From the NCBI RefSeq assembly GCF_002003665.1, contig NZ_JATM01000005.1:118108-182107 (forward strand): a DNA stretch of 64,000 nucleotides. The letters run 5' to 3'. Both the position numbers and the translations under genes were made by a program. The stretch's first letter is position 1. Each line of letters opens with the position of its first letter. This document shows, one piece after another, positions 9,543-17,847 of this stretch. Source of the stretch: Bombella intestini. GTDB lineage: Bacteria > Pseudomonadota > Alphaproteobacteria > Acetobacterales > Acetobacteraceae. Below the pieces are notes generated by a model, which worked only from the letters and a program-made list of their open reading frames with translations, was not told the DNA's origin and searched no databases.

Positions 9543-10310
9543 TCAGCCTTTCCGGGCTGCCTCAAGAAACTGCTCCATCTGCTCCATACCCAACGCACCC
9601 GGAGCAACAGCAGCCTGACCAAACAGGAAGGTCGGCGTACCCTGCACACCCACGCTCTGCGCCTGACCGAGATTCGCTGCCAGAAGGGCCATAACGGCCG
9701 GTCCCTTCATGTCCTTCTCAAAGCGGGCAACATCCAGCTTCAGGCTCTTTGCGACATCACGGAGATGCGCCATGCCGGGTTTAGCTGTCTCTTCCATCAG
9801 GCGGCGGCGCATAGCGTCATACTGCCCCTGAAACGCCGCCGCATAGATGGCTTGGGCATCCAACAGGCTAGCATCCCCCAGAACAGGAATGACCTTCTCC
9901 ACCAAACGGACATCCGTATGCTTGGCAAGGAACTGATCCACCACCGGAGCCATATGACGGCAATACGTGCAGCGAGGGTCTAAAAATTCCACAACCGTAA
10001 CCTGCCCCTGCGGATTACCACGCACCGCATAGGATGGTGCCGTGGACAGTGCCTGCCAGTTGGCCCGTACAGCCGCCTTTACATGAGCTTCCTGCTGGGA
10101 ACTGGCCTGCTGACGGATGGACTGGATGGCATCGGACAGGATGCTCGGGTCTGTCTTCAGTGCCTCACGGACGATCTGCACGATCGCCGCCCGCTGTTTT
10201 TCGTTAAAAACTGCCTCATCTGCGGCATGAGACGTCCCCACGAAGGACAACCCCATGACAGGAAGGCCGGCCAGCACCGCCAGAGAAAATGACTTTACAC
10301 GCTGTTTCAT
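9543..10310 (-). CDS. Periplasmic DsbA-family thiol:disulfide protein
   Basis: From ATG 10310 (preceded by GGAGGG) the 255-residue protein starts with a signal peptide (about 29 residues, cleavage near SHA-AD). A helical region follows, then a thioredoxin-fold domain with redox motif C114-T-Y-C117 (FLDPRCTYCRHM) and a cis-proline loop GTPTFLFG near residue 220. This is the DsbA/BdbD-like class with an N-terminal helical extension, close to Com1-type proteins. It would oxidise or isomerise disulfides in exported proteins. The frame runs 38 codons further upstream without a signal-like N-terminus, so I prefer 10310. It heads the folP-folBK-folE run, but a functional link is not obvious. Confidence 0.9.
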   Translation of the reverse strand: MKQRVKSFSLAVLAGLPVMGLSFVGTSHAADEAVFNEKQRAAIVQIVREALKTDPSILSDAIQSIRQQASSQQEAHVKAAVRANWQALSTAPSYAVRGNPQGQVTVVEFLDPRCTYCRHMAPVVDQFLAKHTDVRLVEKVIPVLGDASLLDAQAIYAAAFQGQYDAMRRRLMEETAKPGMAHLRDVAKSLKLDVARFEKDMKGPAVMALLAANLGQAQSVGVQGTPTFLFGQAAVAPGALGMEQMEQFLEAARKG

Positions 10311-10663
10311 GGTCGTGCCCTCCGTGGGATCGAAATTATGGTAGCAAAACTGCCTATTTTTAAAGAGCCCGGCAGCCCTCCCTCCCGCATTACTCATGCA
10401 GAAAGACGGCCCCATGACCAGCACCGTTAAACAGCAAACCAGCCTTTTTTTGAAGCCCCACTAGCCCGGACAAGGGAGCAACGCCCCGCTCCCAGGCTTA
10501 CAGCCCCAATATGAAGGAGCCGTTAAAACCACCAGATGCAGACTTGCCCTCCCATCCCCGGCAGTTTAACGCTATGATGCTTCATTATGGGGCATATCTA
10601 CGGCATAACGCCACCCCCATCATATCGCCTTGTTGTGACCCGAAACACTGGAGAGCTGCCACC
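10311..10663. other. Divergent intergenic region
   Basis: This lies between the DsbA-like gene (-) and the GGT-like lipoprotein (+). It should hold both promoters. I see a short inverted repeat GGGAGC...GCTCCC at about 10475-10494 but no convincing promoter hexamers and no gene. The frame of the downstream protein is open back to 10511, so the coding start could lie inside this stretch. Confidence 0.5.
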
Positions 10664-12088
10664 GTGGTAAAGCATGACAGCCGGACCCCTCATACCCCCT
10701 GCCTGTCTGACAGACCCGCCCCCCGGTGGGCACGCAGGCTCTGCCTGCTGGCTTCTCTTAGCCTTCTAGGGAGCAATCTTGCTGCGTGTTCTGGTGGCAG
10801 AAGCCTCAAACATCACCTGTTCGGCCATACAACGCCCGCTGCTAAGACAAATACAGGCATTGTCGTAGCGGATGAGCCACAGGCCGCCCTGATTGGCCGT
10901 GACGTTCTGGCCCGTGGGGGCAATGCTGCGGACGCCGCCACGGCAACCGCCTTTGCCCTGTCTGTCACGCTGCCTTCCCGTGCGTCTCTGGGAGGTGGGG
11001 GTGCCTGTCTAGTCTCCCGCCCCGGACAGCCCGCTGAAAGCATCTCCTTCCTACCTGTCGATGGGACCGGCCCCAGTGGGGACCGACCCGCTACCGTACC
11101 CATGGTGGCCCGTGGGCTGTTCCTGCTCAATCTCCGTTACGGCTCTGTTCAGCTTGGCGACACAATCGACCCGGCCATCACTCTTGGGCAGCAGGGCATT
11201 ACCGTCAGCCGCCAGCTGGCCGAGGACATCGCCGCTGTTCAGGGGCCGCTCCTCTCCAATGAGGGCATGAAGTCTCTCTTCAGCAAGGGAGATTCCGAGG
11301 TAGCTGTCCGGGAAGGGGACCAGCTAACCCAGCCCCGCCTAACCTCTTTCCTCTCCCGCCTAAAGCTGGTCGGAGTGGGAGACCTCTATACTGGTGCCTT
11401 GTCTGATGTTTTCGTCACACAGGCCAACAAGGCTGGTGCTGCCCTAACACGGGATGACCTGCGCCGCTCCCTGCCCGGCGAGACATCCGCCCTGCACTTT
11501 ACAAGTGGCCCGTACCAGCTCAACTTCCTTGCGCCTCCTGCTGATGGCGGGCTGGGTAGTGCTGTGGCCTTCCGCCAGAACCTACGGGCCGAAAATGTCG
11601 TCAGCGCATGGCGGCGCACGGGTCGGACGACCCTTCAGGAAGGGCAAATCTTCATGGCTTCTGGCCAGAGCGATGCCACTGGGTTGCCCCCTCTGCCCGC
11701 CTCCACCTCTTTTGTCGTGCGGGATGGCCGTGGCCTGAGTGTTGCCTGCACTCTGACAGAGAACAACCTCTTCGGCACCGGGCGGCTGGCAGGCAACACG
11801 GGCGTCATTCTGGCAGGGTCTTCCCGCTATTACCCCCGCCCGCTCCTCAGTGCTGCCATTCTGGATGCACCGCACAAACGGATGCAGGCTGTGCTTGCTG
11901 CCTCCGGGCAGAATGATGCAGCACAGGCTGTTGCTGATGCGCTGCGCCAGCTCACACAGGGGCAAGACATCCCCGCTGCTACGGGCACGGGGCAGCTCAA
12001 CAGCATTATCTGCTCTGGTAACGCCTGTACTGGTCGGGCCGCCCCTAATGGCAAAGGGCTAAGTGCCCAGACTACCACCGCACGATAA
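10664..12088 (+). CDS. Gamma-glutamyltransferase-like lipoprotein, probably degenerate
   Basis: The fold is that of gamma-glutamyltransferase (Ntn hydrolase): GNAADAATATAFAL and LGGGGACLV near the N-terminus, TLTENNLFGTGRLAGNTGVIL later. From GTG 10664 (upstream GGAGAG) a 42-residue leader ends in the lipobox LAAC, so it is likely an outer-membrane or periplasmic lipoprotein. Key catalytic features look lost. Where active enzymes have Thr-Thr-His-Tyr-Ser at the autoprocessing site this protein reads A-S-T-S-F. The E-x-A-P loop is replaced by FLPVDGTGP and the final glycine-rich motif is missing. At 474 residues it is also shorter than the usual 560-580. An ATG at 10511 would give an implausibly long pre-lipobox region. 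Function uncertain. Confidence 0.75.
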   Translation: MVKHDSRTPHTPCLSDRPAPRWARRLCLLASLSLLGSNLAACSGGRSLKHHLFGHTTPAAKTNTGIVVADEPQAALIGRDVLARGGNAADAATATAFALSVTLPSRASLGGGGACLVSRPGQPAESISFLPVDGTGPSGDRPATVPMVARGLFLLNLRYGSVQLGDTIDPAITLGQQGITVSRQLAEDIAAVQGPLLSNEGMKSLFSKGDSEVAVREGDQLTQPRLTSFLSRLKLVGVGDLYTGALSDVFVTQANKAGAALTRDDLRRSLPGETSALHFTSGPYQLNFLAPPADGGLGSAVAFRQNLRAENVVSAWRRTGRTTLQEGQIFMASGQSDATGLPPLPASTSFVVRDGRGLSVACTLTENNLFGTGRLAGNTGVILAGSSRYYPRPLLSAAILDAPHKRMQAVLAASGQNDAAQAVADALRQLTQGQDIPAATGTGQLNSIICSGNACTGRAAPNGKGLSAQTTTAR

Positions 12089-12095
12089 CCGGCAT

Positions 12096-12138
12096 AAAAA
12101 ACCCCAGACAGGTCATGAGGGCTTGTCCGGGGCCTTTC
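12096..12138 (+). terminator. Probable imperfect terminator after the GGT-like gene
   Basis: An A-run leads into CCCCAGACAGG, which can pair imperfectly with CTTGTCCGGGG at 12122-12132, followed by CCTTTCT. The weak T-tract and an internal mismatch make it a modest terminator. Confidence 0.45.
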
Positions 12139-12153
12139 TGAACGCCATCTGAT

Positions 12154-12203
12154 GGGGCAGGCACATGCCCCGCACGTCTTCTCTGCCCCGAGGTCCGGGG
12201 CCT
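12154..12203 (+). promoter_or_regulatory. GC-rich structured leader of recA
   Basis: Two perfect 6-bp hairpins lie just before recA: GGGGCA/TGCCCC at 12154-12171 and GCCCCG/CGGGGC at 12185-12201. The 11-mer GTCCGGGGCCT occurs at 12125-12135 and again at 12193-12203, so alternative pairings are possible. The recA ribosome site (GAGG at 12213) is downstream and free. I do not see a GTTC-N7-GTTC or GAAC-N7-GAAC SOS box here. Confidence 0.45.
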
Positions 12204-12221
12204 GTCAGTCACGAGGTCTTC

Positions 12222-13346
12222 ATGTCAGCAGACAAGAACGCAGAAAAAAGCAAAGCACTAGAGGGCGCACTCAGCCAAATTGAACGTTCCTTCGGTAAAG
12301 GGTCCATCATGCGCCTGGGCCAACGGCCCAAGGAACAGGTAGATGTCATTTCCACCGGGTCACTGGGGCTGGATATTGGGCTAGGCATCGGTGGGCTACC
12401 ACGAGGCCGCATCATCGAGATTTATGGGCCGGAAAGTTCCGGTAAGACCACGCTGGCCCTCCACGCTGTAGCAGAAGCGCAGAAGAAAGGGGGCACGGCC
12501 GCCTTTATTGATGCTGAACATGCGTTGGACCCCATTTATGCCCGCAAGCTGGGTGTGGACATCGACAATCTGCTGCTCAGCCAGCCAGATGCTGGTGAGC
12601 AGGCTCTGGAAATCGCCGATACGCTCGTCCGCTCCGGGGCGATCGACATTCTAGTCGTGGACTCTGTCGCTGCCCTTGTGCCTAAAGCCGAGCTGGAAGG
12701 GGAAATGGGCGATAGCCACGTTGGCCTCCATGCTCGCCTGATGAGCCAAGCCCTGCGGAAGCTGACAGGCTCCGTTTCCCGCTCCAACACCACCATCATC
12801 TTCCTGAACCAGATCCGCATGAAGATTGGTGTGATGTTCGGCAACCCGGAAACCACAACAGGAGGTAACGCCCTAAAGTTCTATGCCTCCGTCCGTATGG
12901 ATATACGCCGCATCGGCTCCGTGAAGGACAAGGATGAGGTTGTGGGCAACCAGACACGGGTGAAGATCGTTAAAAACAAGATGGCCCCGCCCTTCCGGCA
13001 GGTCGAGTTCGACATCATGTATGGCGAAGGTGTCAGCAAGATGGGCGAGCTGCTGGACCTTGGTGTAAAGGCTAATGTAGTGGAGAAATCCGGTGCATGG
13101 TTCTCCTACGATAGCACCCGCATTGGTCAGGGCCGGGAAAATGCCAAACAGTATCTGCGCGAACACCCGGAAATGGCCGCCGAGATTGAAAAGCGAGTCC
13201 GGCAGGGTGCGGGCATCATTGCTGAGGACATGATGGTTGGTGAATCCTCGGAGAATGGTGCTGATTCAGCCAGTGAGCTGCCGTTGGATAGCAACCCCAC
13301 CCCCGCTAGCAGCGGCGGTAGCCGGCGCAACAAAGATAAGAGCTAA
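12222..13346 (+). CDS. recA: Recombinase RecA
   Basis: RecA forms filaments on single-stranded DNA for homologous pairing and SOS signalling. The 374-residue protein has Walker A GPESSGKT at residues 69-76, Walker B ([12 protein letters not shown]), the [12 protein letters not shown] segment before the DNA-binding loop, and a Ser/Pro/Gly-rich C-terminal tail. Start ATG 12222 follows GAGG; the frame extends 19 codons further upstream, but with no RecA-like sequence. It ends in a strong bidirectional terminator shared with the convergent ferritin-like gene. Confidence 0.98.
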   Translation: MSADKNAEKSKALEGALSQIERSFGKGSIMRLGQRPKEQVDVISTGSLGLDIGLGIGGLPRGRIIEIYGPESSGKTTLALHAVAEAQKKGGTAAFIDAEHALDPIYARKLGVDIDNLLLSQPDAGEQALEIADTLVRSGAIDILVVDSVAALVPKAELEGEMGDSHVGLHARLMSQALRKLTGSVSRSNTTIIFLNQIRMKIGVMFGNPETTTGGNALKFYASVRMDIRRIGSVKDKDEVVGNQTRVKIVKNKMAPPFRQVEFDIMYGEGVSKMGELLDLGVKANVVEKSGAWFSYDSTRIGQGRENAKQYLREHPEMAAEIEKRVRQGAGIIAEDMMVGESSENGADSASELPLDSNPTPASSGGSRRNKDKS

Positions 13347-13393
13347 AAGGGCTATCTCCCCTTTCTCCTGTAGTGGGGAGAGGGGCAGGTCAT

Positions 13394-13432
13394 AAAAAAC
13401 CCCGCTCTCGGGAAACCGGAGCGGGGTTTTTT
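13394..13432. terminator. Strong bidirectional terminator between recA and the ferritin-like gene
   Basis: The arms AAAAAACCCCGCTC (13394-13407) and GAGCGGGGTTTTTT (13419-13432) pair perfectly. The stem continues through TCGG/CCG to a GAAA tetraloop at 13412-13415. With six T on each strand it can stop transcripts from both sides. Confidence 0.95.
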
Positions 13433-13460
13433 ATATCAAGCCAGAGGCCGAAAAGAGACC

Positions 13461-14480
13461 TCAAGCGGCCTGCTGTGCATCGGTACCTTTCTGACCACGC
13501 AGGCGGCGCCAGAGCTTGACACCACGCAACGCCAGACGGGCCGCAAACGGTGCCATCTGCGGACGCAGCAAACGGGGATCGTACCCAGCAAAGCGGCGTT
13601 CATTCTCCTTGAGGCACAGCTCCATCAGCTCAACAAAATCAACCTGCTTATCCGTCATGCTCTGCGCACCGGTCACAGTGAAGTTGTTGTCCTGAGTATG
13701 TTCCACACCGTTATCATCAAAGCTGCGCACGAGGCTCAGACGTTCATAAAGCAGGAAGAACAGCACGCCGATTACACGCATCTCGAACCACGGACGACGC
13801 CAGAGCGGCATAACGGCACGATGATAGGCCAGCCAGTTGGCAAATAGCAGAATGTGACGACACTCCTCCTGCATCACCGGCTCGAATGTTTCGATCAGCT
13901 CCATCGGGAACAGACCTGCCTTCTCTGCAAGAGAGAACAGCCCGAATGCAAAGAAGCTATCCCAACATTCGGAGAAACCCGTCACCAGATAGGCCCATTC
14001 CGTATCCCGTGGCTCGATATACGGGTCTTCTGGGGCCAGCGGAATACCATAATGCTCCACCATGCGGGCCAGAACTTCCTTATGGCGGTTCTCTTCCCAC
14101 GCATTGCGAGCGATAGCATCCTTCACATCCGGGTCGTCCAGCATGTCGGCATAAGCAGCCATACGCAGGCGAGCTTTACCCTCGGTCTGCACAGCGATAT
14201 CCCAGATTGGCAGGGATGTGATGCGGTGCAGTGTCTCCGGGTCCAGCTCCGGCCAGGGGATAACAGACGGCTTATACGGGTTAAACGTCTCCCGGAACAT
14301 ATCGGCCATAGCCTTCTTATGTTCTGGCGTGCCCGGCTTCAGCGGTCCTTTTACGGGGCTGCTCCAGTGGCGGGCATCATAGTCCACCTGCTCCAGAGTT
14401 TTCTCTGATGGGCTATCCGGCAGATGAGAATAAATATCTGCCAGAGAGCTCTTCCCGGCTGCTTTATATGCCTCGCTCAC
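13461..14480 (-). CDS. Ferritin-like diiron protein, function unknown
   Basis: This 339-residue soluble protein has two ExxH motifs, E130-N-R-H133 and E206-C-R-H209, with further candidate ligands E100 and E171 or E200 at helix-like spacing. That is the pattern of a ferritin-like four-helix diiron carboxylate domain (residues 95-240 or so). Enzymes of this fold include oxygenases, oxidases and peroxide-handling proteins; which it is cannot be read here. The C-terminal tail is Arg-rich (ARLALRGVKLWRRLRGQ) and may touch membrane or nucleic acid. The GTG start at 14480 has a good AAGGAG site. It lies 26 bp downstream of the clpP stop, so the two are probably cotranscribed. Confidence 0.8.
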   Translation of the reverse strand: MSEAYKAAGKSSLADIYSHLPDSPSEKTLEQVDYDARHWSSPVKGPLKPGTPEHKKAMADMFRETFNPYKPSVIPWPELDPETLHRITSLPIWDIAVQTEGKARLRMAAYADMLDDPDVKDAIARNAWEENRHKEVLARMVEHYGIPLAPEDPYIEPRDTEWAYLVTGFSECWDSFFAFGLFSLAEKAGLFPMELIETFEPVMQEECRHILLFANWLAYHRAVMPLWRRPWFEMRVIGVLFFLLYERLSLVRSFDDNGVEHTQDNNFTVTGAQSMTDKQVDFVELMELCLKENERRFAGYDPRLLRPQMAPFAARLALRGVKLWRRLRGQKGTDAQQAA

Positions 14481-14506
14481 GACAAAGCTCCTTTCCTTGC
14501 TGGGCC

Positions 14507-15217
14507 TCAGGCCTGTTCGAGGTCGGATGCCGAAGAAATGATACGGCCAACAAGCCCGTACTCAACCGCTTCCTTCGCCGACATCCAGTAGTTGCGGTCC
14601 GTATCCCGGGCCACTTTCTCGTAAGGCTGCCCTGTTTCACGCGCGAAAAGCCTGTTCAGACGTTCACGCATTTTGATGATCTCGCGGGCTTCGATATCAA
14701 TATCTGTCGCCGGTCCACGCACGCCACCCATCGGCTGGTGCAGCAAAAACCGGGTATTAGGAAGACACAGGCGCCGCTCCGGGCGCCCCGCTGCAAAGAT
14801 CAGCGCACCAGCGGAGGCCACCCAGCCCGTACCGATAATGTTGACTGGGGCAACGGAATCCACAAAGCGGATCATATCGTGGATGGTGTCGCCACTTTCC
14901 ACATGGCCACCGGGAGAATTGACGTAAATATCAATTGGCTTGTTCGATTCCCCAGCGAGAGCCAACAACCTGCCCGTTATGTCCCGGGCCATACGGTCAT
15001 TCACCCCACCGAAGATCAGCACCTTGCGCTGCTCAAAAAGGTGGCGTTCCACCTCCGGAGCGGCACCGGCCTTTTTCTCTTCTTCCGTGGTTTCTTCCGG
15101 CTCATCCTCCATGACGGGATGCATCATAGCGGCATCATACTGGGCATCTTCTCCAGCAGAGGCAGAAGCCCGCAGGCGGGCAGCGTTATGGGTGTGGCGT
15201 TCATCATGTGTCATCAT
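14507..15217 (-). CDS. clpP: ClpP-family serine protease subunit
   Basis: This is the proteolytic subunit of a Clp-type AAA+ protease. The triad is intact: Ser in GWVASAGAL, His in RFLLHQPMGG and Asp in TDRNYWMSA. The substrate-groove motif IDIYVNSPGGHV is also present. At 236 residues it has an unusual N-terminal extension of about 55 residues rich in Glu and Met/His before the ClpP core. The rest diverges from housekeeping ClpP (Trp-Val in place of Gln-Ala before the Ser). No clpX neighbours it, so this is probably a second, specialised ClpP. Start ATG 15217 or 15214; weak ribosome site. Confidence 0.85.
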   Translation of the reverse strand: MMTHDERHTHNAARLRASASAGEDAQYDAAMMHPVMEDEPEETTEEEKKAGAAPEVERHLFEQRKVLIFGGVNDRMARDITGRLLALAGESNKPIDIYVNSPGGHVESGDTIHDMIRFVDSVAPVNIIGTGWVASAGALIFAAGRPERRLCLPNTRFLLHQPMGGVRGPATDIDIEAREIIKMRERLNRLFARETGQPYEKVARDTDRNYWMSAKEAVEYGLVGRIISSASDLEQA

Positions 15218-15442
15218 GCCGCTATCCTGCCCCTCCCTGCACGCTCTGCCAAGCCTTAAAAAGACGCTTTCGGGCAGCTTTTTCATCGTTTTTCATGATC
15301 AAATCAGGACCTTTTTTCTCCCTTTCTCTACCTGTGAGGAATTGCGTCCGAAGAAAGAGATACATATTCTGCCCCTCATCCTTCCATTCTGGGGCTTTCC
15401 TGTTTTGGCCCTGCCCCTCCCCGCTCTGTTGCACGCCGGACC

Positions 15443-16414
15443 ATGACACCCAGCCTTTTCATCCGCTCTTTCCGTTCCGTTTCCACCGCCATCATGCGTG
15501 GTAGCAACCTGTTCCAACTTGGGGCCTGCCTATTGGCCCTCCCTGCCCTGACAGCAGGCTGCCAGCACCGTGATGCCATCGACACCACACGGGATGTTGC
15601 ACACGACATCATGGGCGGTGAGATCAAACGGCTGCGTCCACCGACCCCGGGCTACGATCAGCCTGCCCCCAATATTGCCCTTATCCCCACCACCAGTCCC
15701 GAATTTCCAAGCAGTGATGCTCGAGCGATGATCACGAATCGGTTAGAGCGGGACCGTAATTACTCCCAGCGTGTTTCCGCTGCGGGAGGGGCTCTTCCCA
15801 TCGGCATGATGAATCCACCACCACCCCAGCCGCAAAATGGCGGGGCTATGACATTGGGCAGCCAAAGCAGTGGACCAGCCGCCGACAGCCACCCGGCGAT
15901 CATCAGGCAAGAACGTAACCCCGGCTCGACAGACAGCAACAGCCTGATCTATCAGCCCATTGCCCATACGCTACCCGTCCATCTTCCGGACCCCGGCCAG
16001 CCGCCGCAGCCTCTGCTCTTCTCCGGCTTTAGCCTCCCAAGTACGGCTCTGCCCATCATCCCAGATTTCGACACACGCACACCGGCGGGGGCGTTAATCC
16101 GCTTCCAAGCTGACAGCGACCATTTGGATGGGGACCAAAAAGACACATTCAACCAGATTGTCGCCCAGCGTCACCGCCACCTCCTGCTCATCCGGGGATT
16201 TGGCACGACCTTGAGTGCCCAAAGCGGCCTCTCTCCTGATGAACAGACACATGAAATTGGTCTGGCCCTACTCCGAGCTCGCGCCACAGCCCAGCGTCTG
16301 GCCCGCCTTGGTGTCCCGCAAGAAGATATGCGTTTAACGGGTGAGGCCATTGGTGATGGTGTGCGTGTCACCTACGAGAAAAACATCGGGGCTAAAACGA
16401 CACCATCCCATTAG
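15443..16414 (+). CDS. OmpA-like envelope lipoprotein
   Basis: A signal sequence ends in a lipobox (LTAGC, Cys at residue 40 from ATG 15443; a later ATG at 15494 would give a more normal leader). A long Pro/Gln/Asn-rich, probably disordered linker runs to about residue 210. The C-terminal 100 residues resemble a divergent OmpA peptidoglycan-binding domain: IRFQADSDHL, an IRGFG strand, LLRARATAQRLARLGV and LTGEAIGDGVRVTYE. It likely tethers the outer membrane to peptidoglycan. It is divergent from clpP. An A/G-rich stretch pairing AAGGGGG with CCCCCTT at about 16456-16512 lies downstream. Confidence 0.7.
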   Translation: MTPSLFIRSFRSVSTAIMRGSNLFQLGACLLALPALTAGCQHRDAIDTTRDVAHDIMGGEIKRLRPPTPGYDQPAPNIALIPTTSPEFPSSDARAMITNRLERDRNYSQRVSAAGGALPIGMMNPPPPQPQNGGAMTLGSQSSGPAADSHPAIIRQERNPGSTDSNSLIYQPIAHTLPVHLPDPGQPPQPLLFSGFSLPSTALPIIPDFDTRTPAGALIRFQADSDHLDGDQKDTFNQIVAQRHRHLLLIRGFGTTLSAQSGLSPDEQTHEIGLALLRARATAQRLARLGVPQEDMRLTGEAIGDGVRVTYEKNIGAKTTPSH

Positions 16415-16555
16415 GACCAAGACCTGTCCGCTGGCCCTACTCAGCACCAATGGAAAAAGGGGGAATAGGAAAAGATAGGTAAAATTTCTGTCTTTATCTC
16501 CCAAACCCCCTTGTCGGACCGACCTGCCTCATGAAACATGGGCTGCCCCTTTTCC

Positions 16556-16577
16556 GGGGAGCCCTGCAAGGCTCCCC
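16556..16577 (+). promoter_or_regulatory. Leader hairpin before the aminotransferase gene
   Basis: GGGGAGCC (16556-16563) and GGCTCCCC (16570-16577) form a perfect 8-bp stem 22 bases upstream of the ATG at 16600. CCCC just 5' (about 16546-16549) could instead pair with the same GGGG, giving an alternative fold. No T-run follows, so translational or antitermination control is as likely as termination. Confidence 0.5.
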
Positions 16578-16599
16578 TCCTATTGATTGATTGAGTGTC

Positions 16600-17793
16600 A
16601 TGACTGAAGAGTTCCACAAAATTCGCCGCCTGCCGCCTTATGTCTTTGCAGAAGTCAATAAAGCCAAGGCCGCCGCACGAGCTGCGGGGGAGGATATTGT
16701 GGACCTCGGCATGGGCAACCCAGACAGCCCCCCGCCGCAGCATGTCATCGACAAGCTGGCTGAAACGCTGCGTAACCCTCGTGTGCATGGCTATTCCGTC
16801 AGCCGAGGGATTCCTGGCCTCCGCAAGGCACAAGCTGCCTATTATGAACGCCGCTTCGGCGTGAAGCTGGACCCAGAAACAGAAATCATCGCTACGCTCG
16901 GCTCTAAGGAAGGGCTGGCCAATCTGGCCTCAGCCATTACAAGCCCCGGCGATACTATTCTGGTTCCCAACCCCTCCTACCCTATCCATCAGTTCGGCTT
17001 TATCATCGCAGGGGCCTCTGTCCGCTCCGTCCCGGCTGCGCCAGATGATACCATGCTGGAGGCCCTGTACCGGGCCGTGCGTCATTCCGTCCCCAAGCCG
17101 ACAGCCCTCATTATCAATTTCCCATCCAATCCGACTGCCTATCTGGCCTCGAAGGAATTCTATAAGGAAATTGTCAAATTCGCCCGGAAGGAAAATATCT
17201 GGGTTCTGTCCGACCTTGCCTATTCGGAAATCTATTTCGGTAATGAACCCCCTCCCTCTATCCTCTCCATCGAAGGAGCCAAGGATATTGCGGTGGAGTT
17301 CACTTCCATGTCCAAGACCTACTCCATGGCGGGGTGGCGTATCGGATTTGCCGCAGGGAACCCTCGTCTCATTCAGGCCCTGACACGCATCAAATCCTAT
17401 TTGGATTACGGGGCCTTCACCCCGGTGCAGGTTGCTGCCACCGCCGCCCTAAACGGCCCGCAAGATTATGTCGAGAACATGCGCCTGCTTTATAAGGACC
17501 GGCGAGATGTTCTCATCCGTGGTCTCCATGCGGCCGGGTGGGATGTACCTACGCCGGAAGGTTCCATGTTTGCATGGGCACCGATTCCGCCTCAGTTTGC
17601 CCATCTGGGCAGTGTCGGCTTCTCCAAGCTCTTGCTGAAGGAAGCCAAAGTCGCCGTGGCACCGGGGTTAGGCTTCGGTGAACATGGGGACGGGTTTGTC
17701 CGCATCGGCCTAGTGGAGAACAACCAGCGTCTCCGGCAGGCCACACGCTCCATCAAAACCTTCATGAACCAGCATAACGCCTCCAAACCGTAA
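16600..17793 (+). CDS. alaC: PLP aminotransferase, AlaC-like (glutamate-pyruvate type)
   Basis: This class I fold-type aminotransferase would form alanine or related amino acids. The 397 residues show the substrate-binding Pro-Asn segment (INFPSNPTA), the cofactor-binding Asp in VLSDLAYSEIYF, the PLP lysine in SMSKTYSMAGWR and the C-terminal FVRIGLVEN. The N-terminus RRLPPYVFAEVNKAK is typical of AlaC/YfdZ proteins. Start ATG 16600; an in-frame TTG at 16591 is possible. It lies 54 bp upstream of homoserine dehydrogenase, an arrangement common in alphaproteobacteria. The exact amino-acid pair is inferred from family resemblance only. Confidence 0.88.
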   Translation: MTEEFHKIRRLPPYVFAEVNKAKAAARAAGEDIVDLGMGNPDSPPPQHVIDKLAETLRNPRVHGYSVSRGIPGLRKAQAAYYERRFGVKLDPETEIIATLGSKEGLANLASAITSPGDTILVPNPSYPIHQFGFIIAGASVRSVPAAPDDTMLEALYRAVRHSVPKPTALIINFPSNPTAYLASKEFYKEIVKFARKENIWVLSDLAYSEIYFGNEPPPSILSIEGAKDIAVEFTSMSKTYSMAGWRIGFAAGNPRLIQALTRIKSYLDYGAFTPVQVAATAALNGPQDYVENMRLLYKDRRDVLIRGLHAAGWDVPTPEGSMFAWAPIPPQFAHLGSVGFSKLLLKEAKVAVAPGLGFGEHGDGFVRIGLVENNQRLRQATRSIKTFMNQHNASKP

Positions 17794-17847
17794 TGACCCC
17801 GGCCCCATTCCTATGGGGCCTTCAGCCTGACAGGAAACGACTTCATC

